Shown: positions 8,069-15,302 of the stretch, piece by piece
Layout of the letters: each line of letters opens with the position of its first letter
How positions within the stretch are numbered: position 1 is the stretch's first letter
NCBI GenBank assembly: GCA_929200455.1
Contig: CAKMZR010000017.1
Location: 1-16,776, forward strand
Direction: 5' to 3'
DNA: 16,776 bases
Source: an uncultured Alphaproteobacteria bacterium
Lineage (GTDB): Bacteria; Pseudomonadota; Alphaproteobacteria; CAKMZR01
Notes under the pieces: generated by a model
The model's database searches: none
Told to the model about the DNA's origin: nothing
Seen by the model: the letters and a program-made list of their open reading frames with translations, nothing else
Position numbers and translations under genes: made by a program

Positions 8069-8890
8069 TCAAAGGGAAAGGGACACGGAGGGGTTGGAAA
8101 ACATATCTTCTTCAAGGGCGATTCCTCCGATGAGTATGGGGGAAGAGGGTTGATTATACTCTACGATGGTGGCGGGGTGTGAGGGTATGAGGTGGACATG
8201 GTTTTCTGTATCTTCTTGCACGTCGGCATTGATGAAGGTTTCTTGGAGGAGGGAGGTAAGTTTTGCAGGCGAAGGGGCAAGGGGCATGGAAGAGGCGGAG
8301 GTGAGAAAGAAGGTATGATGTTCTAGGATGATGTTTTCGGGTTTTTCGTCTTGAGAGTCGAAGGCTTCTAAGAGGTTGAAGGTGAAGGCGTGGAGTTCGA
8401 GGCCTGATTTGAGGGGAATGGGTGCAAAGCTTAGGCTTATGATATGGAGGGAGAAGTTGAGGGGTTCGAGGAGTCTATGTTTTACGGATTCTGTGGCGAG
8501 GGTGTCTAAGATGTTGTCGGCGAGGGGCAGGAAGTTTTTTAGGGATGAAAGGGAAGGATTTTGTGGATGTTGTTCGTCATAGATTTCGGGTAGGAGGAGG
8601 TAGCGAATGCCTTCTGTGAGGAGGAGGCATTGACGTGCGATCATGTGTCGGTCTCCTCTTTTTACGAGGGTATTTTGGATATTTTTTGCGGTTTGCAGCC
8701 AAGCCATGACGTGTTTGGCTTCTTTTGAGAGGGAGATGTGGTCGTGATGTTTTCGTGAGGGTTGTTCGTCTGGGTCACGTTCTGGAGCGCGCGTGATGGG
8801 GGCGTTGTGGTTGATATTTTTTGAGCCTCTTGCGGTTTGAGAGGCATTATGTTTTAGGGATTCGTGAGGGTCTTTGAGACGGCCTACCAT
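8069..8890 (-). CDS. Unrecognised 273-residue protein upstream of argJ
   Basis: I do not recognise a family. The first 55 or so residues are polar and rich in His, Asn, Arg and Pro, probably disordered. Residues about 56-150 look helical (AKHVMAWLQTAKNIQNTL, then ARQCLLLTEGIRYLLLPEIY). The C-terminal part alternates short hydrophobic strands and loops and ends in FSNPSVSLSL. There is no signal peptide, no convincing membrane helix, no zinc or nucleotide motif. It is the first gene of a cluster with argJ, whose likely ATG lies 38 bases after this stop; a TTG start for argJ would overlap it. The ATG lies about 46 bases from the predicted transcription start, with a weak purine-rich GAGAGAG upstream. 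The frame follows the codon bias of its minus-strand neighbours, which supports real coding. Many alphaproteobacteria have a PpiC-type isomerase beside argJ, but no such domain is visible here. Confidence 0.72.
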   Translation of the reverse strand: MVGRLKDPHESLKHNASQTARGSKNINHNAPITRAPERDPDEQPSRKHHDHISLSKEAKHVMAWLQTAKNIQNTLVKRGDRHMIARQCLLLTEGIRYLLLPEIYDEQHPQNPSLSSLKNFLPLADNILDTLATESVKHRLLEPLNFSLHIISLSFAPIPLKSGLELHAFTFNLLEAFDSQDEKPENIILEHHTFFLTSASSMPLAPSPAKLTSLLQETFINADVQEDTENHVHLIPSHPATIVEYNQPSSPILIGGIALEEDMFSNPSVSLSL

Positions 8891-8942
8891 TGATACTCTC
8901 TCGTGTTTTTCATGGGATATGAGTTCTGGGTGTTGTGTTTAT

Positions 8943-8971
8943 ATTATACCACGTGGTGTGAGGGGTGTCAT
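8943..8971 (-). promoter_or_regulatory. Sigma70-type promoter for the argJ cluster
   Basis: On the minus strand ATGACA (8971-8966) is followed after exactly 17 bases by a perfect TATAAT (8948-8943). Transcription would start near 8936, giving a leader of about 46 bases before the ATG at 8890. The palindrome accacgtggt (8948-8957) lies at the -10 edge of the spacer. GTGGTGTGAGG occurs on the plus strand at 8953-8963 and again at 8975-8985, 22 bases apart, so an operator is possible. Confidence 0.7.
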
Positions 8972-9002
8972 TATGTGGTGTGAGGTTTGTTTTTGCGGTT
9001 TT

Positions 9003-9032
9003 TTGATGGTTCAACCTTTTTGTTTTTATGAT
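9003..9032 (+). promoter_or_regulatory. Possible promoter for yggT
   Basis: TTGATG (9003-9008) and TATGAT (9027-9032) are separated by 18 bases, four and five of six matches to the sigma70 consensus. Transcription would start near 9039 and leave a leader of roughly 75 bases. The surrounding T-rich sequence makes chance matches easy, so this is a moderate call. Confidence 0.4.
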
Positions 9033-9112
9033 AGGGTGAATTTGTCTTTGGTGGCAATAGACATGAGTTTTTCTGAAATTAAACACGGAATTTTTGGCGA
9101 GGTTTTTTGGCG

Positions 9113-9403
9113 ATGATGTCTCTTTATAGAGTTTTGGATATGGCGTTACAGCTTTATACGATGTGTGTGGTGGCGTGGGTTGTGATGTCGTGGTTGGTGG
9201 CGTTTGACGTGGTGAATCCTCGTCAGACTTTTGTGCGGATGCTTGGTCGTTTTTTGTCTGCGGTTGTTGAGCCTGTTTTGGCGCCTATTCGTCGTGTGAT
9301 TCCACTTGTGGGAGGTATTGATCTTTCGCCTTTGGTCTTATTTTTTGCGATTTATCTTGTGCAGTCGCTTATGAGGGAATATTGGGGGACGATGTTTTAT
9401 TGA
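9113..9403 (+). CDS. yggT: YggT-family integral membrane protein
   Basis: A small inner-membrane protein of the YGGT family, linked in other bacteria to osmotic resistance and, in cyanobacteria and plastids, to membrane organisation; no biochemical activity is assigned. The roughly 96 residues contain two hydrophobic segments, one near the N-terminus (LQLYTMCVVAWVVMSWLVAF) and one near the C-terminus (LSPLVLFFAIYLVQSLM). Between them lies the family signature EPVLAPIRRVIP followed by GGIDLSP. Tandem ATG codons at 9113 and 9116 are both possible; a TTG at 9107 is also in frame. I take 9113 because GAGG at 9099-9102 lies 10 bases upstream. A short frame starting at 9063 ends at 9116 across these ATGs. 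It is divergent from the argJ cluster and convergent with lolD. Third positions are T/G rich, like apbE. Confidence 0.9.
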   Translation: MMSLYRVLDMALQLYTMCVVAWVVMSWLVAFDVVNPRQTFVRMLGRFLSAVVEPVLAPIRRVIPLVGGIDLSPLVLFFAIYLVQSLMREYWGTMFY

Positions 9404-9488
9404 GGTTGAGGGGCTTGTCTGCAGGGTTTGTCTGAGGGGGTTTTAGGGGCGAGGGGGACGGAGGTTGAAGGGCTGTCTGCAGGGTTTG
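9402..9488. repeat. Imperfect direct repeat, 29/28 bp, after yggT
   Basis: Copies at 9402-9430 and 9461-9488 share gaggttga, then ggggc/agggc, then tgtctgcagggtttg, with one substitution and a one-base indel. Their starts are 59 bases apart. They lie in the spacer between the converging yggT and lolD genes (9404-9558), which otherwise is plain G-rich sequence without a recognisable hairpin-plus-U terminator. Confidence 0.75.
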
Positions 9489-9558
9489 AGGAAGGAGGAT
9501 GGGGGTTGGAGGTTATGGGAGCAGGGAGCAAGAGCAGGGTGAGGTGGCGGGAACTTTG

Positions 9559-10278
9559 TTAGGAATTTTCTTTTACGAGAGCTCCTTTTTCTACCCGATA
9601 GGTGCTGTTGCACATTTTGGCAAGGTTGAGGTTGTGGGTTGCCATAAGCAAGCTGGATTCTTGATTTTTTACGGTATTGATGAGGAGGTTTGCGACATCA
9701 TCTGCTCGCTCTGGGTCGAGGTTTCCTGTGGGTTCGTCTGCTATGATGAGTTCGGGACGGTTGGCAAGGGCGCGGGCGACGGCGACTCGTTGTTGTTGAC
9801 CGCCTGAGAGTTGGGAAGGATAATGATGGCTTCTGTCCTGCAGGTTGATGAGGTCGAGGAGTTCCGAGGCTCTTTTGACAATGTCGGAAGAAGAAAGCTG
9901 GGATACGGGTTGGGCTATCCACATGGGCATCATAATATTTTCGATGGCGGTGAATTCGGACAAGAGATGGTGGTATTGATAGACGAAACCCATGCCTGTG
10001 AGTCTTTGTTTTGAGCGTTGTTCAGAGGAGGCTTTGGTCATATTGAGACCTTTGAAGGAGAGTTCGCCGCCATGGATGGTGTCGAGGAGTCCGGCAAGAT
10101 GGAGGAGGGTAGATTTTCCGCAACCACTCGGTCCGATAAGGGCGACGCTTTCTCCTTGATTAAGCGTAAGGTTGAGATTTTTGAGTACAGGGAGAGGTTC
10201 GGATGATGTGGCGTAGACATAGTGTACGCCGCTCATGAGCAGAACGGGAGGTTGAGAGTTGTGAGGATTGGAAGTCAT
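9559..10278 (-). CDS. lolD: Lipoprotein-releasing system ATP-binding protein
   Basis: The ATPase that drives release of outer-membrane lipoproteins from the inner membrane to LolA, working with the LolC/E permease encoded just upstream. All ABC motifs are intact: Walker A GPSGCGKST (49-57), Q-loop FVYQ (98-101), signature LSGGQ (157-161), Walker B LIIADEP (177-183) with D-loop NLD, and switch histidine H215 in MATHN. The frame is open up to 10416, but that extension is encoded by the 17-bp repeats and the end of lolC and has no family counterpart. ATG at 10278 (MTSNPHNSQ) gives 239 residues, normal for LolD. No Shine-Dalgarno precedes it: the upstream mRNA is C/A-rich. It follows lolC by 86 bases and appears to end the cluster. 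Confidence 0.94.
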   Translation of the reverse strand: MTSNPHNSQPPVLLMSGVHYVYATSSEPLPVLKNLNLTLNQGESVALIGPSGCGKSTLLHLAGLLDTIHGGELSFKGLNMTKASSEQRSKQRLTGMGFVYQYHHLLSEFTAIENIMMPMWIAQPVSQLSSSDIVKRASELLDLINLQDRSHHYPSQLSGGQQQRVAVARALANRPELIIADEPTGNLDPERADDVANLLINTVKNQESSLLMATHNLNLAKMCNSTYRVEKGALVKENS

Positions 10279-10292
10279 GAGGCCAGGGGTGG

Positions 10293-10360
10293 GGTTCAAG
10301 GTGCGGGATGGTTGAAGGTGTGGGATGGTTGAAGGGGCGGGGTGGTTGAAGGTGCGGGAT
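10293..10360. repeat. Tandem array, 4 x 17 bp, in lolC-lolD spacer
   Basis: Four adjacent 17-base units, ggttgaaggtgcgggat with few changes, occupy 10293-10309, 10310-10326, 10327-10343 and 10344-10360, and a fifth partial ggttttagg follows into the lolC stop. The array takes up nearly the whole gap between the lolC stop (10365) and the lolD ATG (10278). In the transcript each unit reads ATCCCGCACCTTCAACC. The period is not a multiple of three. Confidence 0.9.
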
Positions 10361-10364
10361 GGTT

Positions 10365-11621
10365 TTAGGTGTGATCGCGAAGAACGGTGACGGGTTGGAG
10401 TTTCATCGCCCGCCAAGCAGGATAGAGGGAAGCGAGGAAGACGAGGAGGAAAGCGGTGGAAGAGACGAGGACGACATCGAAGAGTTCAGGTCTTGAAGGA
10501 AGTTTGGTAAGGAAATAGATTTCTTCTTGGAAGAGTCTGATATTGAAGGAAGTTTGGAGTATATTTCTGAGGTTTTCGAGGTTATGGGCGAACCAGACTC
10601 CCCCGAGGCTGCCGAGCAAGGTCCCGACGAATCCGAGCGAGGAGCCGACGATAAGGAATATGGCGAGGATGGAAGCCTTTGGCATTCCCATGGTGCGTAA
10701 GATGGCGATTCCTCGAGATTTGTCGCGTACCAACATAATTTGTCCTGAGATGATATTGAAGGCTGCGACGAGGATGATGAGGGTGAGGATGATGAACATG
10801 ACATTTCTCTCGACTTCGAGAGCGGCAGTGAGAGTGGCGTTGTTTTGTTTCCAGTTGGAGATGCTGAGGTTTTGTGAGGAAGGATTTTCTTTGAGTTGTT
10901 GGGAGACGATATTGGAAGATTCCGGGTCTTTGAGGATGAGTCTGAATCCGCTTATGTGTTCAGGAATTTTGAAGAATCGAGCGGCTTCATCGAGAGGGAG
11001 GAGGGCGAGGGAGTTGTCGATTTGGTACATGCCGACTTCGAAAGTTCCGATGACTTTGTAGGCTTTGCTTCTGGGGATTCGTCCGAAGGCGGTGGAGGAG
11101 GTTTGGGAAGAAATGAGGGTGACACTTTGTCCTTTTGCTATACGGAGTTTTCTGGCGAGTTTGGAGCCGATAAGCATACCTTCGTTGTTTTCGAATTTCT
11201 GGAGGTCTTCGGGGGCTATAGAGATTTCTTTGAGGGAGAGGATGCCTTGAGGTTTGATACCTGTGAGGAGGATTCCTTGTGAGAAGTTGTGGGCGGTGAG
11301 CATGGCTTGTCCTTCGACGAAGGGCACGGTATGGACGATATGTTCGGAGTTTTTGAACATTTGTTCTATGGGGTGGTCTGGAGGGAGGGCGTATGGATTT
11401 CCACGCACCATGATGTGTCCGTTGACGCCTACAATTTTGTTGAGGAGGTCGTGGCGAAATCCGTTCATGACGGCCATGACGATGATGAGGGTGGCGACTC
11501 CGAGAAAGATTCCGATGACGGAGAACCAGGAGATGACGGAAATGAAGCCCTCACGTCTTGGAGCTCTGAGGTAACGCCAAGCGATTCGGAACACGAGGAG
11601 GGTGATGTGTGGAGATGTCAT
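10365..11621 (-). CDS. lolC: Lipoprotein-releasing ABC transporter permease, LolC/E family
   Basis: Inner-membrane permease that extracts sorted lipoproteins and hands them to the periplasmic chaperone LolA. The MacB/FtsX-type topology is clear: helix 1 at about 27-52, a large periplasmic domain to about 270, then helices at about 275-297, 317-345 and 381-402, ending with LYPAWRAMKLQPVTVLRDHT. The cytoplasmic loop SRGIAILRTMGMPKASIL (302-319) is the coupling segment for LolD. The 418 residues are typical. Only one permease gene is present beside lolD; many alphaproteobacteria have this single-permease arrangement, probably acting as a homodimer, so calling it C rather than E is arbitrary. It follows proS by 40 bases and precedes lolD by 86. 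No Shine-Dalgarno is seen at the ATG. Confidence 0.93.
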   Translation of the reverse strand: MTSPHITLLVFRIAWRYLRAPRREGFISVISWFSVIGIFLGVATLIIVMAVMNGFRHDLLNKIVGVNGHIMVRGNPYALPPDHPIEQMFKNSEHIVHTVPFVEGQAMLTAHNFSQGILLTGIKPQGILSLKEISIAPEDLQKFENNEGMLIGSKLARKLRIAKGQSVTLISSQTSSTAFGRIPRSKAYKVIGTFEVGMYQIDNSLALLPLDEAARFFKIPEHISGFRLILKDPESSNIVSQQLKENPSSQNLSISNWKQNNATLTAALEVERNVMFIILTLIILVAAFNIISGQIMLVRDKSRGIAILRTMGMPKASILAIFLIVGSSLGFVGTLLGSLGGVWFAHNLENLRNILQTSFNIRLFQEEIYFLTKLPSRPELFDVVLVSSTAFLLVFLASLYPAWRAMKLQPVTVLRDHT

Positions 11622-11661
11622 GGTTGTCTATTGAATGGTTTTTTGTTTTTGTTTATTTTTC

Positions 11662-13020
11662 TTAGGGAGATGGTGAGGGGGGATGATGAGGAGATATGTG
11701 TTTGAAGAAGGATTCCAGCTGGTCGAAGGAGAGGAAGGATCGTTCACCTGATTTTCTATTTTTGATTTCGACGACATGTTCTTTGATATTTTTGGGTCCG
11801 ATGATGATGTGCCAAGGGATTCCGATGAGGTCCATATCTTTGAATTTGACGCCTGGTCTTTCATTTCTGTCGTCGAGTAGGCATGGAATATTCATGACTT
11901 GGAAGCGAGAGAAGAGTTCTTGAGAAAGGGAGTCACATTCGAGGTCGCCATTTTTGATATTGATGATTCCGACGAGGTAGGGAGCGATGCTTGAGGGCCA
12001 TACGATGCCGTTTTCGTCGTGACATGCTTCGATGATGGCCCCGGCGAGTCGAGAGATTCCTATGCCGTAGGATCCCATTTGTACGGGTACTTTTTGGCCG
12101 TTTTGTGTTTCGACGAAAGCCCCGAGGGGGATTGAATATTTGTCGCCGAAGAAGAAGATATGGCCGACTTCGATTCCTTGTGTTTGCAGTCTGTATTCTG
12201 GGGGTACTTGTTCGTGGTAGAGGTTCATATCGACTTCGTCGTCTGTGGCGGCATAGAAGGAGAGCCAAGGAGCTATATGTTTTTCTGTTGTTCCTTGGAG
12301 TTGGGATGCGTTGAGTTTGAGGAGGCGAGCGTCGCAAAATATGCGGCTTTCGCCGGTTTCTGCGAGTATGACGAATTCATGACTTTTGTTTCCGCCTATG
12401 GGACCTGTATTGGCCTGCATGGGTATGGCTTTTAGGCCGAGTCGTTCGAAGGTTCTGAGGTAGGCGGCGAACATGGCGTAGTATGATTCCAGGCCATGTT
12501 TTTCTGAGATATCGAAGCTGTAGGCGTCTTTCATGAGGAATTCTCGCCCTCGCATGACGCCGAAGCGGGGTCGAATTTCGTCACGAAATTTCCATTGGAT
12601 GTGGTAGAGGGAGAGGGGTAGGTTTTTGTAGGAGTGTACATCTTGAGCGAAAAGTTGAGTGATCATTTCTTCATTTGTGGGTCCGTAGAGCATGTCGCGG
12701 TTGTGTCGATCTTTGAGTCGGAGCATTTCGGGTCCGTAATTGTCGTATCGTCCTGAGGTTTGCCAGATGTCTGCATTTTGGATGGTGGGCATGAGCATTT
12801 CTTGGGCATTGATTCTGTTTTGTTCTTCTCGGACGATCTGTTCGATATGGCGTAGGACTCTGTATCCTAGGGGGAGCCAGGCGTAGATTCCGGCACTTGT
12901 TTGTCGTATGAGTCCGGCCCGCAGCATGAGTTGGTGAGAAAGGGCATGGGCGTCTGCTGGTAATTCTCGGGTTGTGGGAAGGAAGAGGGAAGACACGCGG
13001 TCTGAAGGAAAGGAGATCAT
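11662..13020 (-). CDS. proS: Prolyl-tRNA synthetase, short alphaproteobacterial form
   Basis: Charges tRNA-Pro with proline; cytoplasmic class II aminoacyl-tRNA synthetase. Motif 1 region lies around 44-69 (GIYAWLPLGYRVLRHIEQ), motif 2 at 145-169 (FRDEIRPRFGVMRGREFLMK), and motif 3 at 316-331 (GSYGIGISRLAGAIIE). TNEE at 115-118 and GPIGGNKSHEF near 206-216 are also conserved. The anticodon-binding domain covers about 345-440. At 452 residues it lacks the roughly 180-residue editing insert of the E. coli enzyme, as is usual in Alphaproteobacteria, so mischarged Ala-tRNA-Pro would have to be cleared by another protein. A Pro/Ser-rich tail (HHPPSPSP) follows the last domain. It starts 176 bases after hflC and is followed by lolC. 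There is no Shine-Dalgarno; TATACT sits 12 bases before the ATG. Confidence 0.96.
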   Translation of the reverse strand: MISFPSDRVSSLFLPTTRELPADAHALSHQLMLRAGLIRQTSAGIYAWLPLGYRVLRHIEQIVREEQNRINAQEMLMPTIQNADIWQTSGRYDNYGPEMLRLKDRHNRDMLYGPTNEEMITQLFAQDVHSYKNLPLSLYHIQWKFRDEIRPRFGVMRGREFLMKDAYSFDISEKHGLESYYAMFAAYLRTFERLGLKAIPMQANTGPIGGNKSHEFVILAETGESRIFCDARLLKLNASQLQGTTEKHIAPWLSFYAATDDEVDMNLYHEQVPPEYRLQTQGIEVGHIFFFGDKYSIPLGAFVETQNGQKVPVQMGSYGIGISRLAGAIIEACHDENGIVWPSSIAPYLVGIINIKNGDLECDSLSQELFSRFQVMNIPCLLDDRNERPGVKFKDMDLIGIPWHIIIGPKNIKEHVVEIKNRKSGERSFLSFDQLESFFKHISPHHPPSPSP

Positions 13021-13196
13021 GGATTTTTGGGAGTATAGGTTTTGAAGTTGGATGTGAGGTGGGGGCGTGCCTACGTTGTTTTATGGGAAGAATGTCTTTG
13101 AGTGTGGGCGTAGAGGGATGTAAGGGCGAGAGGCGTGATGGCGTTTTGGGAAGGCGAGGGAGAGCAGGCGTAAATTTGTTTTTGGGTATGTTATTT
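13021..13196. other. Spacer between hflC and proS
   Basis: A 176-base G/T-rich spacer without an open frame of interest, hairpin or terminator that I can see. Its left end (13021-13044) repeats, with two differences, the sequence found at 13-35 beyond the end of sua5. On the minus strand this segment contains TATACT (13037-13032), but no acceptable -35 element lies upstream of it. Confidence 0.5.
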
Positions 13197-14069
13197 TTAC
13201 TCTGGTTTTAGGGATGAGAAGTATTCAAAGAATTGGCTGTCTGGTTTGATGACGAAGGATGTATTTTCTCCTTGGAGACTTTCGGAGTAGGCTTGAAGGG
13301 ACTTGTAGAAGGCGAAGAATTCTTCGTCTTGAGAGAAGGCTTCGGCGAGTATGATGTTTCGTCTTGCTTCGCCTTCACCTCTTAGGATTTCGGCTTCTCT
13401 TTCGGCTTCTGAGATGAGTACGACTTTTGTTTTGTCTGCATTTGCGCGAATTTTCCGTGCTATTTCTTCGCCTTCTGCGCGGAATTCGCGAGCGAGTCGT
13501 TCTCTTTCTGCGCGCATACGGCTATAGACGGCTTGGCTGGTTTGCGATGGGAGGTCTGTTCTTCCGATGCGTACGTCGACGAGGTCGAGTCCGAAAGATT
13601 TTGATTGGGGTTCGATTTCGCTGAGTATTTTTGCCATGATGTCATTTCTCTTATTGGAGAGGAGAGCGGAGGCGGTTTCTGTTGCGATGACGCGTCTGAG
13701 GGAGGAGTTGATGCTTTTTCCTAGGAGGTCACGGAGTCGGCTTTCTGTGCGGACGCGGGTGTAGTAGGAGACGGGGTCGATGATGCGGTATCGTGCGTAT
13801 CCGTCGACGATGATACGTTTTTTGTCTGTGAGGAGGACTTCGAATGAGGGAGGGTCGATATCGAGGATACGTTTTTCGTAGACGACGAGGTTTTGGATGA
13901 AGGGTATTTTTGCGTTGAGTCCGGCTTCGTTTATGACGCGTTTGACCTCACCGAATTGGAGGACGATCATCTGTTGGGTTTGGTGGACGAAGAAGAGGGT
14001 TTGTGAGAGGACGAAGAGGGATCCGACGAAGAGTATGATGAGGGCGATGAAGCGGGGAGAAGATGTCAT
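13197..14069 (-). CDS. hflC: HflC, SPFH-domain regulator of membrane protease FtsH
   Basis: With HflK it forms the large periplasmic cage around FtsH and modulates degradation of membrane proteins. A single N-terminal membrane segment spans about residues 8-27, followed by the SPFH/band 7 domain beginning TQQMIVLQFGEVKRVI (31-46). Residues GYARYRIIDPVSYYTRV (90-106) and TETASALLSNKRNDI (130-144) are typical HflC blocks. The charged helical region at about 180-250 (SRMRAERERLAREFRAEGEE onward) is the coiled coil that packs the cage. The 290 residues match the family. It lies 144 bases after hflK; a degP protease gene, frequent after hflC in alphaproteobacteria, is not next. No Shine-Dalgarno is visible. 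Confidence 0.95.
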   Translation of the reverse strand: MTSSPRFIALIILFVGSLFVLSQTLFFVHQTQQMIVLQFGEVKRVINEAGLNAKIPFIQNLVVYEKRILDIDPPSFEVLLTDKKRIIVDGYARYRIIDPVSYYTRVRTESRLRDLLGKSINSSLRRVIATETASALLSNKRNDIMAKILSEIEPQSKSFGLDLVDVRIGRTDLPSQTSQAVYSRMRAERERLAREFRAEGEEIARKIRANADKTKVVLISEAEREAEILRGEGEARRNIILAEAFSQDEEFFAFYKSLQAYSESLQGENTSFVIKPDSQFFEYFSSLKPE

Positions 14070-14213
14070 GATGGCTTAGGGGTCTGATGTGGGTTGTATG
14101 GTTTGGGTTTAGGGTGTGTGTCTGGGTTGGCGTGGTTTGTATGACTTGGGTTGGCTTGGGTTGAGGTTTCGGTTTTTGGGTGGTGATGGGGTGCAGGGGA
14201 TAAGGAATTGTTG
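14070..14213. other. G/T-rich spacer between hflK and hflC
   Basis: Contains loose copies of gggttggcttgggttgagg-like sequence (for example around 14147-14167) but no clean array, promoter or hairpin. The gap is unusually wide for hflK and hflC, which normally nearly touch, so these two co-acting genes have been separated by low-complexity sequence. Confidence 0.45.
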
Positions 14214-15302
14214 CTATTTTTTCTGTTTGAGGAGTTCTGGAAGAGGAAGGATGGGTACGACGCCGCCGCCCTCTTGATTCATGATAATTTTGTTGCTGTC
14301 TTTGAGTACATTGGAGATGGTTTCGAGATACATTCTTTTTCTGATGATTTCGGGAGCGTTTTTGTAGCTCTCGAGAACGGATGAGAATCGTGAGGCTTCA
14401 CCGACGGCTTCGTTTATGAGTCGTTCGCGGTAGGCTTCTGCGGTACGGATGAGTTGTTCTGCTTGTCCTCGTGCGGAGGGTACGATGGAGTTTGCGTAAG
14501 CTTCAGCTTCGTTTCTTTGACGGTCTCGGTCTTGTCTTGCGCGTTGGACGTCGTTGAAAGCGTCGATGACTTCGCTTGGCGGGTCTGATTTTTGGAGGAC
14601 GACGGATTCGATTTCGACGCCTGTCCCGTAGCTATCGAGGACGTTTTGCAGGAGTGATTGTGATCGGAATTCGATATCTTCCCTTCCTGAAGTGACGGCT
14701 TGGTCGAAGGTGGTTTGTCCGATGACTTCGCGCATGACGCTTTCTGCGGCGAGTTGAATGGTGCCTTCCGGTTGTCTTATATTGAAGAGGAAAGCGACGG
14801 GGTCTCTTATTTTCCAGAAGACGGTGAAGTCCATATCGACAATATTTTCGTCGCCTGTGAGGATGAAGCTTTGTTTGGGGATATCACGAATGGCGTCGCT
14901 GTTCGCGTTGAGGGGCTCATAGCCGATGTTGATTCGTCTTGAACGTTCGACTTCGGGAAGGATGAGGTTTCCTATGGGAGCGGGAAGGTTGTAGTGGAGT
15001 CCTGGTTCTGTGACTTCATTGAGAGCACCGAAAATGAGCTCGACGCCGTTTTGTCCTGGTTGGACTCTGTAGACTCCGGTGAGTAACCACACGCCGATGA
15101 GGAGGGAGATGGCGACAAAGATTCCGGAAGGGCCGAAGAAATGTTTTAGAGGTCCGGATCCGCGTGGCATTCCGGAACGCATTTTTTCCTGCCAGTTTTG
15201 AATGATGGCGTCGATGTTAGGAGGGGAAGAGTGTTTTTTCCCCCAGGGATTTTTGTTCTGTTCCCAAGGGTTCTTGTCTTCGGGTCCTTGTGACCATGGC
15301 AT
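14214..15302 (-). CDS. hflK: HflK, SPFH-domain partner of HflC
   Basis: Partner of HflC in the FtsH-regulating membrane complex. The first 45 residues are a polar Gly/Pro/Trp/Asn-rich cytoplasmic tail with a short internal repeat (KNPWEQNKNPWGKK, 10-23), typical of HflK. One membrane helix spans about 59-79, then the SPFH domain starts with VQPGQNGVELIFGALNE (80-96) and GLHYNLPAPIG (101-111). The coiled-coil region with RARQDRDRQRNEAEAYANSI (254-273) follows. At 362 residues the length is normal. The ATG at 15302 has AAGGAA seven bases upstream, one of the few clear Shine-Dalgarno sites among the minus-strand genes, consistent with its position directly behind a promoter. Confidence 0.96.
   Translation of the reverse strand: MPWSQGPEDKNPWEQNKNPWGKKHSSPPNIDAIIQNWQEKMRSGMPRGSGPLKHFFGPSGIFVAISLLIGVWLLTGVYRVQPGQNGVELIFGALNEVTEPGLHYNLPAPIGNLILPEVERSRRINIGYEPLNANSDAIRDIPKQSFILTGDENIVDMDFTVFWKIRDPVAFLFNIRQPEGTIQLAAESVMREVIGQTTFDQAVTSGREDIEFRSQSLLQNVLDSYGTGVEIESVVLQKSDPPSEVIDAFNDVQRARQDRDRQRNEAEAYANSIVPSARGQAEQLIRTAEAYRERLINEAVGEASRFSSVLESYKNAPEIIRKRMYLETISNVLKDSNKIIMNQEGGGVVPILPLPELLKQKK

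Noticed and set aside
8874..9062. Plus-strand coding start ahead of yggT
   Set aside because: The frame crosses the promoter of the argJ cluster, starts inside the opposite gene and shows no recognisable protein; only its last 17 codons are worth a note.
10279..10416. N-terminal extension of LolD by 46 residues
   Set aside because: The extension is translated from the 17-bp repeats and the end of lolC, has no counterpart in LolD, and the ATG at 10278 gives the standard length.
13032..13037. TATACT before proS as a -10 box for a nearly leaderless message
   Set aside because: No acceptable -35 sequence was found 16-18 bases upstream; kept only as part of the repeated-segment observation.
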